Part shown: positions 38,034-47,511 of the stretch, in pieces | Layout: the number at the start of each line of letters is the position of its first letter | Position numbering within the stretch: position 1 is the stretch's first letter | Assembly (NCBI RefSeq): GCF_017873415.1 | Contig: NZ_JAGGKD010000005.1 | Coordinates: 186,001 to 250,000 of the forward strand | DNA: 64,000 nucleotides | Direction of reading: 5' to 3' | Origin: Methanolobus bombayensis | GTDB lineage: Archaea; Halobacteriota; Methanosarcinia; Methanosarcinales; Methanosarcinaceae | The notes under the pieces: generated by a model | The model's input: the letters and a program-made list of their open reading frames with translations, nothing else | Database searches by the model: none | Told to the model about the DNA's origin: nothing | Made by a program: the position numbers and the translations under genes

Positions 38034-39269
38034 ATGGAGATCACTGCTGACGTAGGAGGCAATCCGGGAATAGATTGCAAAGGCTTCTGTACATATTGTT
38101 ATTTCAAGAAAGTAAAAGAAAATCCTCCATTTGGATGTAAGTACTGTTTACCTTTCAAAAAAGGATGCGACTACTGCACAAGAGGTGTCAGGGAATCCTA
38201 TTCCGGTTTTAAGCCAGGTCAGTATGTGTTCCAGGAACTCTACCAGCGTTTAATGATGACAGCTAATAAAATCGATAAGATCACCATAAGTGGCGGGGGG
38301 GACGTAAGCTGTTATCCTGATCTGATGGAACTGGTGGCTAACATTGCCCAGTTCGGACTGCCTATACATCTTGGTTACACCAGCGGAAAAGGTTTCATTA
38401 AAGGTGATGAGGCAGAGTTCTTCATAGAATATGGTGTTAATGAGGTATCATTCACAGTATTTGCAACCGATCCGCATCTCAGGAAAGAATACATGCGCGA
38501 CCCGGAACCTGAAGCTGCACTGGAAGTTTTGCGTCAGTTCTGTCAGCATTGTGACGTTTACGCAGCAATAGTTCTCATTCCCGGGGTAAATGATGGTGAT
38601 GTTCTTGACAAAACCCTTGCAGACCTTGAAGAGATGGGAGCTAAAGGTGCAATACTTATGCGCTTTGCCAATAATACAGAAGAAGGTCTCATACTGAATA
38701 ACTCTCCGATAATGGAAGGGATCGAAACGCACAGCATTGAAGAATTTGTAAATATAGTAAAGGATGCAGATGCAAAGTACAATCTCCGCATAACAGGAAC
38801 ACCACTTGAAGACCCGTTGATAGGATGTCCTTATGCAATCAGAAATGAACCGGATGAACTGGAAAAACTTCCTGAGGTCAGAAAAGATGCAACAATTCTT
38901 ACAAGCAGAGCCTCAAAAGACAGACTTCAGGAGATATTCACAAAAATTGGAAGTGCTGTTAATGTTGTTGCCGTGGACAAGGATATCGGTTGCCTCATTA
39001 CAATAGATGATCTGAAAAAACTGGACCTGTCAGAAGTAAAGGAAACTGTTGTAATTCCGGGAAGAGCATTCGTACATGATCCAGAGGTTACAACTGTACT
39101 CTCAGAAGACGGTGTCTCGCGCTTTGTCCGCCGTGGACCTGATATGCTTACCTACGATGGTGAGATGTCAATAGGTCTTTCAAAAGAAGAAGTTCTTGAA
39201 TTTGAGGTGGAGCAGTTCACAGAACTCATTCATGAAATAAATGCAATAGGTCTGCCTGTTAATGAATAA
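38034..39269 (+). CDS. mmp10: Methanogenesis marker 10, McrA arginine C-methyltransferase (radical SAM)
   Basis: 411 residues. A B12-dependent radical SAM enzyme known in Methanosarcina to methylate a conserved Arg of McrA. The N-terminus is cysteine-dense: [15 protein letters not shown] then [14 protein letters not shown] (about residues 13-44), holding the radical SAM CxxxCxxC cluster and further metal ligands. [10 protein letters not shown] is the GGE-like SAM motif, and [10 protein letters not shown] follows. Divergent from mcrB by about 410 bases, so enzyme and its modifying protein can be controlled from one intergenic region. Confidence 0.93.
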   Translation: MEITADVGGNPGIDCKGFCTYCYFKKVKENPPFGCKYCLPFKKGCDYCTRGVRESYSGFKPGQYVFQELYQRLMMTANKIDKITISGGGDVSCYPDLMELVANIAQFGLPIHLGYTSGKGFIKGDEAEFFIEYGVNEVSFTVFATDPHLRKEYMRDPEPEAALEVLRQFCQHCDVYAAIVLIPGVNDGDVLDKTLADLEEMGAKGAILMRFANNTEEGLILNNSPIMEGIETHSIEEFVNIVKDADAKYNLRITGTPLEDPLIGCPYAIRNEPDELEKLPEVRKDATILTSRASKDRLQEIFTKIGSAVNVVAVDKDIGCLITIDDLKKLDLSEVKETVVIPGRAFVHDPEVTTVLSEDGVSRFVRRGPDMLTYDGEMSIGLSKEEVLEFEVEQFTELIHEINAIGLPVNE

Positions 39270-39297
39270 AGTACCCCTGTTTTTATAAGAGGACTTA

Positions 39298-42200
39298 TCA
39301 CATAAACTCCAGAAGACCGGTCTGCTTGGACCTGTCATTCTCAAAGAGTGATTGCATATCCAGGCCCAGCAGTTCTATCCTCTGCTTGGTATAACTTGAA
39401 ACATTATACTCGTAGGCAACTTTCTTTGAGACCTCCAGATACTTTTTCACCGCACCTTCATGCACAGTCAGTATGACCCTGCCCCCGCATTTAGGACAAA
39501 CCCCGGTAAGTGGAGGTCTGCGGTACTTAGCAGCACATTTCAGGCATCTGGTTCCCTGCCTTGAAAATGCCCTGAGATTACCGAACATATCCGGCAGGAA
39601 ATGAGATATAAGCACTCTTTCAGCCACATTGGAAGCATCAACAGCCCGTATCTTGTCTGCAAGTGCAAGCTGTGCATCCATTTTCTCAACCATGCTTCCA
39701 AGTGTCTTGTAAGCACTTTTCAGGGGACCTGCTGCAATGTCGCTGGTGTCATGTGTGTACATGAAATGCTCATACTGGTCCGGTGTTCCAAGTCTGGAAC
39801 TTATAAGATCAAAAGTAGATTCCAGGTCCTTTGGGTTAGTATAATTGAGGGTTGCTTCATAGAACTCAAGTGGATAATGGTCACACACATCTATATTATG
39901 CGCCTCTTTGTCAACCTCACTCGGGTCAAGACGTGTGGTAAGTACAAGAGGTGCATCCATTTTTCCACCCCTTTTCTCAGGCAGATAGTCCCTTGAGAAA
40001 TTAATAAGACCATCCATTAGCAACATCACACAGTCCTCATCCCCGTCACAATTCCTTCTTTTAGCTGCATGAAAGAAAGGATGTGCATAACCGACCGATG
40101 CCTTGGTAAAACCTACAAGTCTTCCAAGCACACCTGCGGATGTGTGCGGAGCCAGGCCCATGAGCATAACACCCACAAGATCCTCCAGTTTCTCCGCATT
40201 ATAGTATGGTTCCTCACCGTAATATTTCTCAAGAAGATTGTCTATGTACTTTGTGGTCCTGAGAAGATACTCGCCACAATCATACGAGACAACAAGGTCC
40301 TGCACTTTGAGGCAGACTACCTGGTTATCCCTTTCAAGAGGGTTTCCGTATATATCTTCCGTATATCCTATTTCCAGAAGTTTTTCCACTCTGATCCCGA
40401 GTTCATCGGAACGGATATGGGTAAGGGGAATGTCGGACATATCATACCTGACTGTTCCGTCTTTGAAAGTATAAAGGTCATATTTTGCTCGGAGAATCCC
40501 TTTTTCAAGAGGTTCCGGGGTCATTGTCCCGGACATCATTCTCTTCACGCCCTTGAATTCAATGTTTTCCCGTTCACCAAGCTTTGCAAAAGCAGCCTGA
40601 TATATCTGTTTGAAATTTATATTCTGCATTTTCACACATGTGGTCTTGGAACCACATTTCGGGCATTCTTCTTTCTGTGATGATATTCCGCACCTGGGGC
40701 AGAAGAGTTTTGGAATTGTGAATTCGCCGCAATCACAACGATAACGGAATGTGTCCATCCCGCAGGCAGGACATATTCTATTGCCGATTTCAACCCTTAT
40801 CTGCCCAACCTTGCTGTTCATTGAAGATATATAACTTGCAGCAGCTTCCATCTTTCTTGTATTGCCTGCAGAATCTCCTATCGGGAATAAAACATGAGGT
40901 GCAGGGGACATTTTTCTCTTGTTTGATTTCTCAGGACGTCCCATTCTGGCACCTATCCTGATCGGTGCACGCTCTCTTACAAAAAGTCCGCTGAGTTCAT
41001 TTATAAGTGGCACAGTTTCAGTTACTTCTTCCGGCAAAGAAGTCCATTTTTTCTTTAGCCCTGCATCCAGTCCCAGGCACCTGATGAAAGGTAATGGATT
41101 TTCGATAACTATTTTTCCGTCACTTAATCTGTGAAGGACAAGTAGATGCTCAAGTATTGTTTTTATGCCGGAATCATTTGCAGTATCCAATGGTAATTCA
41201 AGGATTTTTGAATCATCAGAAAGGGTTCCGTTCTCTGATATAAAAGATGCAAGCGTGGCATAATCTGTTACGGAAATATCGTGCCAGAGGTGCGTATATT
41301 CAGGATGCAGAGATACTTTATACTTATCACATAGCTCCAGTGCAAGTTCCTGTGAAGGTTCTTTAAGTTCATCTCTGGAATAAGGCGAGTTATCAACTTC
41401 TTTTTCAAACTCCTGAATCCACCATTCAAAGCAATAAGAAGCCGGTACAAGAGGATGGTTATTCTCAAGGAAGTCCCCGTAATTGATTAGGATCTCGCCT
41501 ATATCAATGATATGTTCAACTTCAGGGTGTATATCGATGGCCATCTGTTCATCGTCGATCCTGACAACATCACCCGACTTCAGTCTTACAGTAGGTCCTT
41601 CCAGACTGTCCACAGGTGCCATTCCGGCAGCTTTTCCGGGTCTTTCCACCTTAAGTTGTGTGCCTGCAACGATAAAACTGTCCATTATATACATACTTGC
41701 AGGACTTATTCCTGAAGCGGCGAAGGATGTATTTCTTGACCTGCCATACCTGAGCCTGAATCCTCCGGGGCGCATGGGGTGGGAGAATACCGGACGTCCG
41801 GCTATCAGGTCACGCAGATATTTGTCCTTTGGTTTAACACCTATAAAACTGCTGTCTTCATCGTCTGAACTTTTGGTTCCGGCTATGAGCTGGTCAAGCC
41901 ACTCCCATCCGTCCATGCCCAGTTTATTTACGTGCTTCTGGACCTTTGGAGCTTTTAGTGCCAGACCTTCAGCAAGTACAAGACACATGCCTCCTCTAAC
42001 TCTGTTTGTCTCTATCCTGTCAAGGTTCCTGTAACCTTCAACTTCTTCGGCTTCAGTGGGTTCTCCGTCTATGCATATGGGGCAATTCTCAACGATAAGT
42101 CTGATCTCATCCTCGGAAGGTGTGTATTGCAGGGTTGCCACCCGCCTGTAAAGCAGGATTTCTTCTACATATCTTTCAACTTCTTCCTTGCGTGGTTTGT

Positions 42201-42723
42201 ACCTTTCAATTCCCACTGCGCGGCGAACATAATCTCCCACAAGTACTGAGAGTGCCTGGGCCGTACCTCCGGCACTGCGTATAGGTCCTGAATAATAGAT
42301 TCTTATGTATTCGCTTCCATCATCGTTCTTACCAAGAGTGACCTTGTCAATTCCTTCAATAGGAGCGGCTACAACACCTTCAGTAAGCATTGCAACGGAT
42401 ACGCGGATAGCAGCTTCAATGGCTTCTTCCTTTGACTCGAATTCTCCTACTACTCCTTCAGCTACTGCCTTTCCTATTGCAAGAGCACCTTCCTCACGGG
42501 ACATGGTCTCATCGAATATGCGTATCTGTTCTGCGACTCCTTTTACGCCAATGAGGTTTTCCACTCTGTCGGCAAGGTCTTTTGCAAGCGGTATTTCGAT
42601 ATGTGGTTTTGGATCTCCACCTTTTGAACGTGCACTGTTTGCGATTTCTATCTCTTTATGGAGCTTTGCTTCAAGTCCTTCGAAATACTCCTTCATGGTG
42701 TCGCTTACTACTATTTCACCCAT
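39298..42723 (-). CDS. polC: DNA polymerase D large (catalytic) subunit DP2
   Basis: 1141 residues, the normal length for an intein-free DP2. Seen in order: [38 protein letters not shown], a multi-zinc region ([29 protein letters not shown], about 670-700), and the catalytic [23 protein letters not shown] with its paired Asp residues; a C-terminal zinc ribbon ([22 protein letters not shown]) follows. It pairs with DP1, not in this window. It ends 28 bases from the convergent mmp10. Confidence 0.97.
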   Translation of the reverse strand: MGEIVVSDTMKEYFEGLEAKLHKEIEIANSARSKGGDPKPHIEIPLAKDLADRVENLIGVKGVAEQIRIFDETMSREEGALAIGKAVAEGVVGEFESKEEAIEAAIRVSVAMLTEGVVAAPIEGIDKVTLGKNDDGSEYIRIYYSGPIRSAGGTAQALSVLVGDYVRRAVGIERYKPRKEEVERYVEEILLYRRVATLQYTPSEDEIRLIVENCPICIDGEPTEAEEVEGYRNLDRIETNRVRGGMCLVLAEGLALKAPKVQKHVNKLGMDGWEWLDQLIAGTKSSDDEDSSFIGVKPKDKYLRDLIAGRPVFSHPMRPGGFRLRYGRSRNTSFAASGISPASMYIMDSFIVAGTQLKVERPGKAAGMAPVDSLEGPTVRLKSGDVVRIDDEQMAIDIHPEVEHIIDIGEILINYGDFLENNHPLVPASYCFEWWIQEFEKEVDNSPYSRDELKEPSQELALELCDKYKVSLHPEYTHLWHDISVTDYATLASFISENGTLSDDSKILELPLDTANDSGIKTILEHLLVLHRLSDGKIVIENPLPFIRCLGLDAGLKKKWTSLPEEVTETVPLINELSGLFVRERAPIRIGARMGRPEKSNKRKMSPAPHVLFPIGDSAGNTRKMEAAASYISSMNSKVGQIRVEIGNRICPACGMDTFRYRCDCGEFTIPKLFCPRCGISSQKEECPKCGSKTTCVKMQNINFKQIYQAAFAKLGERENIEFKGVKRMMSGTMTPEPLEKGILRAKYDLYTFKDGTVRYDMSDIPLTHIRSDELGIRVEKLLEIGYTEDIYGNPLERDNQVVCLKVQDLVVSYDCGEYLLRTTKYIDNLLEKYYGEEPYYNAEKLEDLVGVMLMGLAPHTSAGVLGRLVGFTKASVGYAHPFFHAAKRRNCDGDEDCVMLLMDGLINFSRDYLPEKRGGKMDAPLVLTTRLDPSEVDKEAHNIDVCDHYPLEFYEATLNYTNPKDLESTFDLISSRLGTPDQYEHFMYTHDTSDIAAGPLKSAYKTLGSMVEKMDAQLALADKIRAVDASNVAERVLISHFLPDMFGNLRAFSRQGTRCLKCAAKYRRPPLTGVCPKCGGRVILTVHEGAVKKYLEVSKKVAYEYNVSSYTKQRIELLGLDMQSLFENDRSKQTGLLEFM

Positions 42724-42974
42724 TAGAAATCGCCCTCTGTGAAGATGCCATTATGCTTTTGTTATTAAAATTGTTTTCCTGTATTTTTCAGTATTGCAGG
42801 TTAGTACACGGACAACTATAACTATAATTGTATTCAATATATATTTGGTACGATGTATGGGTGATTATGTGGCTGGAAACAAGAAATCATTTTAAAATAA
42901 TGCACTCATTCGGCTTTTCTATTCATCCATGACTGTTAATATTACGGATTATAATCAAATATTCATATAAACTC

Positions 42975-42998
42975 ATTATCTATCAATAAATAGATAAT
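42975..42998 (+). promoter_or_regulatory. Palindrome at the expected start of transcription of the small secreted protein
   Basis: ATTATCTAT caataa ATAGATAAT: perfect nine-base arms with a six-base spacer. It lies between a TATA-like CATATAA (42965-42971) and the GGAGG site (43006-43010), where a repressor would block polymerase; it could instead form an mRNA 5' hairpin. Confidence 0.45.
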
Positions 42999-43016
42999 CA
43001 TACATGGAGGAAGCGG

Positions 43017-43475
43017 ATGAAAAAAATATTAATTCTATTGATGCTGCTGACCCTGATGGTGCCAGTAGCAAGTGCCGATATAGTCAGTGACCTCGAGATC
43101 AAGGTAAATGAGTACAATGAAAATTCAGAATATCTACCTTCATATCTTAAGAGCCTGCTTGGAGATGAAGTGATCAAACTTGTTATCGTAACTGATGCAG
43201 GTGATGAGGTTTACGTCAAAGCAGTTACAGAAAATGCGTATGTAACAACATTTGAGGAAGTAACAGAAGATACTGAATTTGATGCTACTATGATAATAGG
43301 GACCAGCGAATCAACTGTTAGAAACGTGATTAACTCTGAAACCCCACTGGAAACTTTTATCGAGGCAAAAGACAATGGTGACATTGTCATCGAGCCTGTG
43401 GGTATTATGAACAATGTCACTTACACTGTAGCAAATGTCGTTCTCAAAATATCTCAGCTACTTGGTTTTATTTGA
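43017..43475 (+). CDS. Small secreted protein of unknown function
   Basis: 152 residues. Clear signal peptide (MKKILILLMLLTLMVPVASA, cleavage after about residue 20), then a soluble alpha/beta domain: GDEVIKLVIVTDAGDEVYVKAV, EDTEFDATMIIGTSESTVRNVI, and a hydrophobic C-terminal helix (VVLKISQLLGFI). The SxxTxxNVI...TPLETFIEAKDNGDIVIE arrangement recalls SCP2-like lipid-binding domains, but that is a weak resemblance. The start has a GGAGG seven bases upstream and the promoter carries a palindrome. Confidence 0.75.
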   Translation: MKKILILLMLLTLMVPVASADIVSDLEIKVNEYNENSEYLPSYLKSLLGDEVIKLVIVTDAGDEVYVKAVTENAYVTTFEEVTEDTEFDATMIIGTSESTVRNVINSETPLETFIEAKDNGDIVIEPVGIMNNVTYTVANVVLKISQLLGFI

Positions 43476-43549
43476 GCCAGGTTTTAAATTGAAGCTAAAT
43501 TACAAAGAAAATTAGCAGTTTTACTAGCAAACAACACTTTATTGTATGT

Positions 43550-43813
43550 TCAGCGAATATCCAGCTCGCTGGCCATATCTTTATAGACTCTGCCTTTATC
43601 TGTTGTGACAAAGAGGTTACCTTTCTGCTCAATTAGCTGTTTTTCTTCTAACGTAGAAAGATACTTATTTGCAATTGTTGAGTTAAGATTTGCTCCGTAA
43701 ACGATCTGTGTTTTTTTTGCGCCATCCATTGCAATTTTTAAAATAGCAATTGTAATATCCAACCTACTCCGTCTTCTAATAGTATGCCCCCTGCATTCTA
43801 TGTTCAGTACCAC
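43550..43813 (-). CDS. Winged-helix regulator, ArnR1-like
   Basis: 87 residues matching the small archaeal winged-helix group (HTH_45/ArnR1-like): RSRLDITIAILKIAMDGAKKTQIVYGANLNSTIANKYLSTLEEKQLIEQKGNLF is helix-turn-helix plus wing. Translation would begin at GTG 43813; there is no ATG until residue about 29. Upstream, the palindrome TGGTATACCA (43843-43852) may be its own operator. Target genes unknown; the palindrome-bearing secreted-protein gene is the nearest neighbour. Confidence 0.8.
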   Translation of the reverse strand: MVLNIECRGHTIRRRSRLDITIAILKIAMDGAKKTQIVYGANLNSTIANKYLSTLEEKQLIEQKGNLFVTTDKGRVYKDMASELDIR

Positions 43814-43988
43814 TTTTAACCACTAATATAATTATGTATTAATGGTATACCACTATATTCCAAATATCAAATATCCTCTATTTAATACCATCGATTTGTA
43901 ATTATACTAAGTAAATATGTTACTGAATTGATACAACTGTTACGTCTTTGAATGCCCTGACTATGAATTGCATTTTGGAACAACAGTT

Positions 43989-44001
43989 AAATTTATAATA
44001 A
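43989..44001 (+). promoter_or_regulatory. TATA box for tRNA-Leu (and perhaps fumarase)
   Basis: AATTTATAATAAA, about 35-45 bases before the mature tRNA 5' end; the start would fall near 44020. No other promoter-like element fits in the 17 bases between tRNA and fumarase. Confidence 0.5.
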
Positions 44002-44034
44002 ATACAGCAGTAGAGATATCGTAAAATCTCAAAT

Positions 44035-44120
44035 GCGGGAGTAACCAAGCGGCCAACGGTGGCAGACTCAAGATCTGCTCGCGCAGGCGTTCGGGGGTTC
44101 GAATCCCTTCTCCCGCACCA
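44035..44120 (+). tRNA. tRNA-Leu (anticodon CAA)
   Basis: 86-base class II tRNA with long variable arm. Acceptor GCGGGAG (44035-44041) pairs with CTCCCGC (44110-44116), discriminator A and encoded CCA to 44120. The anticodon stem GCAGA/TCTGC closes CTCAAGA, anticodon CAA, reading UUG. T arm GGGTTCGAATCCC is normal. Confidence 0.96.
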
Positions 44121-44137
44121 CATCAAGGTGATCTTTT

Positions 44138-44977
44138 TTGTCAAATCCAATTGATCATGATACTGTTGTATCAGCAATTATTGATATTTTAGAAGAGGCT
44201 GAGACTGTACTGCCACAGGATGTTGTTGATGCGTTAAAAAAAGCCACATCTGAAGAAAGATCCTCTGTTGCAAAAGAGCAACTTGAAGCAATTCTGAAAA
44301 ATATAGATATTGCAGCCAGGAAAAAAGTGCCAATGTGTCAGGATACCGGTATTTTGATTTTCTTTGTAGAGATCGGTCGTGATGCAAAAATGGATTTCAG
44401 ACTTGAGGATGCCATTCTTGAAGGTGTTAGAAAAGCAACCGAATCAATACCACTACGTCCTAACGCAGTTGATCCGATAACACGCAGCAACAGTGGTAAT
44501 AATACCGGAAGCGGCATTCCTGACATAAAATACGAACTTGTGGATGGCAGCAGTATAAAGATAACGGTGGCACCTAAAGGGGCAGGTTCTGAGAACATGA
44601 GTTCTATAAAGATGCTTAATCCGACTGAAAAGGATAGTATACGCAACTTTGTGCTTGAAACCGTCCTGAATGCAGGTGGAAAACCATGTCCTCCGGTAGT
44701 TGTGGGAGTTGGTATTGGCGGTTCATTCGATAAATCTGCAAGACTTGCCAAATCTGCTCTGCTTGAAAAAGTTGATGTAATGAACGAAGAAGAAAAAGTT
44801 CTGCTTGACGACATAAATTCGCTTGGTATCGGGCCAATGGGACTTGGAGGAAAAACAACTGCTTTAGCAGTCCACATTAAAAAAGCATACTGTCATACGG
44901 CTTCTCTGCCGGTTGCGGTGAATATCCAATGCTGGGCAAACCGTCATGCTTCAGTTGTCCTTGGTGGTGATGAATAA
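44138..44977 (+). CDS. fumA: Fumarate hydratase class I, alpha subunit
   Basis: 279 residues; with the next gene forms the two-subunit iron-sulfur fumarase (fumarate to malate) of the incomplete TCA pathway in methanogens. Seen: [17 protein letters not shown] (cluster Cys), [18 protein letters not shown], and [37 protein letters not shown]. Translation starts at TTG 44138 after AAGGTGATC, itself only a few bases after the tRNA-Leu CCA. Symbol by homology to the alpha half of bacterial class I fumarase. Confidence 0.92.
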   Translation: MSNPIDHDTVVSAIIDILEEAETVLPQDVVDALKKATSEERSSVAKEQLEAILKNIDIAARKKVPMCQDTGILIFFVEIGRDAKMDFRLEDAILEGVRKATESIPLRPNAVDPITRSNSGNNTGSGIPDIKYELVDGSSIKITVAPKGAGSENMSSIKMLNPTEKDSIRNFVLETVLNAGGKPCPPVVVGVGIGGSFDKSARLAKSALLEKVDVMNEEEKVLLDDINSLGIGPMGLGGKTTALAVHIKKAYCHTASLPVAVNIQCWANRHASVVLGGDE

Positions 44978-45552
44978 TGGAATACAGACTTGAAACTCCA
45001 CTGAAAAAGGAAGATATTGAGCAGCTCAAAGCAGGTGATATAGTTTATCTCACTGGAACTGTTTTTACTGCAAGGGATGAAGCCCACGCAAGAATTCTTG
45101 AGATGGCAGGGGAAAATAAAGAACTTCCATTCGATCTTGAAGGGGCAGTAATATACCATTGCGGTCCGCTCATGAAAGGAAAAGATGCTAGCTGGGAAGT
45201 TGTTGCTGCCGGACCCACCACCAGTGCGAGAATGTCAAAAATGACACCTGAACTGCTGGATGTTCATGAAGTACGTGCTTTTGTTGGAAAAGGTGGAATG
45301 GACAATGTTTCAGAATCTATGGAGGGAAAGTCTGTTTACCTTGCATTTACGGGAGGTTGTGCCGCACTTGCAGCCATGAGCATTGAAAAAGTGAGTACAG
45401 TACACTGGCTTGACCTTGGAATGCCTGAAGCTGTCTGGGAACTGAAGGTAGAGAATTTCGGACCTCTTGTAGTTGGAATTGATTCACATGGCAGTGATCT
45501 TTTCACAGATGTAAGAAAAAAATCAGTGGAAGCTTATTCTAAAATAGAATAA
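44977..45552 (+). CDS. fumB: Fumarate hydratase class I, beta subunit
   Basis: 191 residues, the C-terminal half of class I fumarase. Contains [40 protein letters not shown] and [31 protein letters not shown]. Its start overlaps the alpha subunit stop (TAATG). Short C-terminal tail ends at a T-rich stretch (about 45570-45598) that also follows the convergent pilus operon. Confidence 0.92.
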   Translation: MEYRLETPLKKEDIEQLKAGDIVYLTGTVFTARDEAHARILEMAGENKELPFDLEGAVIYHCGPLMKGKDASWEVVAAGPTTSARMSKMTPELLDVHEVRAFVGKGGMDNVSESMEGKSVYLAFTGGCAALAAMSIEKVSTVHWLDLGMPEAVWELKVENFGPLVVGIDSHGSDLFTDVRKKSVEAYSKIE

Positions 45553-45596
45553 ACCTTCCTGTTTTAAAATCTTGACTTTTGTTTTCTTTTTTGTTT

Positions 45597-46586
45597 TTAG
45601 ATGGCGAAAGTGAATACCATCCAGGCAATCAGAGTAAGGATTATAGAGTGTTTAAGACCCTGGAACACAGAACCTTCACCCATTTGTCCTGCCACAAGTC
45701 CGCTCATAAATCCCTGAATAACTCCTGTGTGCATCATTAAACGTGTGTATTTTGCAGGATCGAACGAACCTATGAACTGGCTTCCGGCACCTGCTGCCTG
45801 TGCAGCTTTTCCAGCTTCTGCCATTGTCGGTACAAAGGTGGATGTGAGCATTCCGATGACAAAAAGGAACACAAAGAAAGACATGTAGCTGATGACTACA
45901 TAGACCATCATATTACCTCTTCTCTCACGCTCCAGCAGTTTAACCTCTCTTGCGTCACGGGCAGCAGCTTCAAGAACAGCAGCAACACGTCCTCCTGCCT
46001 TACTTGCCTGTGTGATAAGTGACACTGACCTCACAATTATCGGAGTTGAGATCCTTTTTGCAAAATTGTGCAATGCTTCTTCAAAAGAAACACCCCAGGA
46101 CATTGCCGCATCCATTGTCTGAACTTCCTTGGTCAGGGCACCGTATTCGCCTTTAGCAACAGTATTGACCGCTCTTGGGAGGGTAAGTCCTGCCCTGCTC
46201 ATTTCAGATATGTCCCTGAGGAAAGTAGGCAAATATTCTTCTATAGTGTCTGTTCTGTTGTATTTTTTATGAAATGTGAATGCAGGAGGTGTTATTGAGA
46301 TGAGCACTGAAAAGATGATGACATCATCTATTATTGGTGTTCCCCACGTAGCTATCATGCCAATTACAAAGAATACAATAGCAATGGGTATACTGATAAC
46401 GAATGTATATTCCGGATAAAGGTAAAGCGTCTTAAAAGGATCTTTAAAGAACTCTTTAATAACCACATTTTTCGTTGCTTCCTCCATTTTAGAACTTATC
46501 AGGTTGTCTTCCAGCTCCGATAATTCTTCTTCCGTAAGCATGTCCTGATCTTCTGCATTGAAATTCAAAAATTCCGGTAATTTCAT
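45597..46586 (-). CDS. Type II/IV secretion F-type membrane protein (TadC-like), second copy
   Basis: 329 residues of the T2SSF/TadC fold. A cytoplasmic head of about 70 residues is followed by two membrane spans (about 68-110), the conserved T2SSF helix bundle (FLRDISEMSRAGLTLPRAV, ARDAREVKLLERERRGNMM) and two or three further spans. This platform protein would anchor pilus assembly. It lies one base after the first TadC-like gene, so the pair probably forms a heterodimer. Confidence 0.85.
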   Translation of the reverse strand: MKLPEFLNFNAEDQDMLTEEELSELEDNLISSKMEEATKNVVIKEFFKDPFKTLYLYPEYTFVISIPIAIVFFVIGMIATWGTPIIDDVIIFSVLISITPPAFTFHKKYNRTDTIEEYLPTFLRDISEMSRAGLTLPRAVNTVAKGEYGALTKEVQTMDAAMSWGVSFEEALHNFAKRISTPIIVRSVSLITQASKAGGRVAAVLEAAARDAREVKLLERERRGNMMVYVVISYMSFFVFLFVIGMLTSTFVPTMAEAGKAAQAAGAGSQFIGSFDPAKYTRLMMHTGVIQGFMSGLVAGQMGEGSVFQGLKHSIILTLIAWMVFTFAI

Positions 46587-46587
46587 T

Positions 46588-47511
46588 TTAGGCCTCCGGA
46601 GTTAGGGTACTGATAAGAATAACGTACATGATACTGCCAATAGGTATCAGTGCGTAGATTATCACATAAAGGAATACAAGTTGTGCATTTCCCATTATCG
46701 ACATAATAGATATTACAACTACCAGGAACAAAGGACCGGCAACAAAAGCCGTTACATATGTCTCCCCCAGAAGACCAAGGGTTTCCAGGAATTCCTTCTG
46801 GTTCTGTCGGTTTTCCAGAATATATTGTTCAGTCTTTATTTCGAAATAAGGTTCAAGCTGGCCACCGGAAGTTACTACGGTGATCGCACCCTGCAGGAAA
46901 TCCTGCAATGCCGTTGATGGTGTTGTAACAGAAAGGTTCTTCATGGCGGTCACAAGATCATGACCAAGTATTTCCAGGTCACGTACCAGATACCTGCATT
47001 CTACTGACATCTCACCGTAAATGTCATTGTTTGCAAGTGATCTGAAAAGGTCTACAGGAAGAACTCCTGCACCTGACATGGCTGACATATAGTTAACAGC
47101 ATATGGAAGCATACTGTCAATTCTTCTTTTCCTGTCCCCTGCCATGATTGAAGGATAAACCAGGAATAGCTTATAAATTACCACGAAGACAAGGACTGTG
47201 AAGGCAATCCCAAAAAATATTCCAAGAACAATAGATTTGTACTGGAGATATGGTGCCATCCATCCGGGAAACATAATCCTTGTAGGACTGACCTCTGGAA
47301 CCCCAAAGACAATAAACAGGAAAGAAACACCAATCAAGGCTATAAATGCACTCAGTATAGCACTCAGGAGTGCACCGGACATGTAGACATCAAAGGCCAT
47401 GTCTACTCTGTTCTTAAGTAAACTATGACGAAGGCCGAAGAACTCAACCCTCTTTTTCTCATAGTATTTTCCAAAAAGGTTGTAAGCAAAGACAAAATAC
47501 GGATTAGCCAT
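46588..47511 (-). CDS. Type II/IV secretion F-type membrane protein (TadC-like), first copy
   Basis: 307 residues. Two N-terminal spans (about 45-115), a helical cytoplasmic core with LPYAVNYMSAMSGAGVLPVDLFRSLAN and LGHDLVTAMKNLSVTTPSTALQDFLQG, then two C-terminal spans. The T2SSF pattern is clear although it is quite different in sequence from the second copy. Start overlaps the ATPase gene by eight bases. Confidence 0.85.
   Translation of the reverse strand: MANPYFVFAYNLFGKYYEKKRVEFFGLRHSLLKNRVDMAFDVYMSGALLSAILSAFIALIGVSFLFIVFGVPEVSPTRIMFPGWMAPYLQYKSIVLGIFFGIAFTVLVFVVIYKLFLVYPSIMAGDRKRRIDSMLPYAVNYMSAMSGAGVLPVDLFRSLANNDIYGEMSVECRYLVRDLEILGHDLVTAMKNLSVTTPSTALQDFLQGAITVVTSGGQLEPYFEIKTEQYILENRQNQKEFLETLGLLGETYVTAFVAGPLFLVVVISIMSIMGNAQLVFLYVIIYALIPIGSIMYVILISTLTPEA

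Noticed and set aside
39298-42723. Possible intein in DP2
   Set aside because: Length (1141) and continuous motifs through the catalytic NCDGDED region show no insertion.
43920-44177. Minus-strand open frame of 85 codons across tRNA-Leu
   Set aside because: It reads through the tRNA gene in reverse (typical CGRRDSNPR tRNA-shadow peptide) and overlaps the fumarase start; no Shine-Dalgarno.
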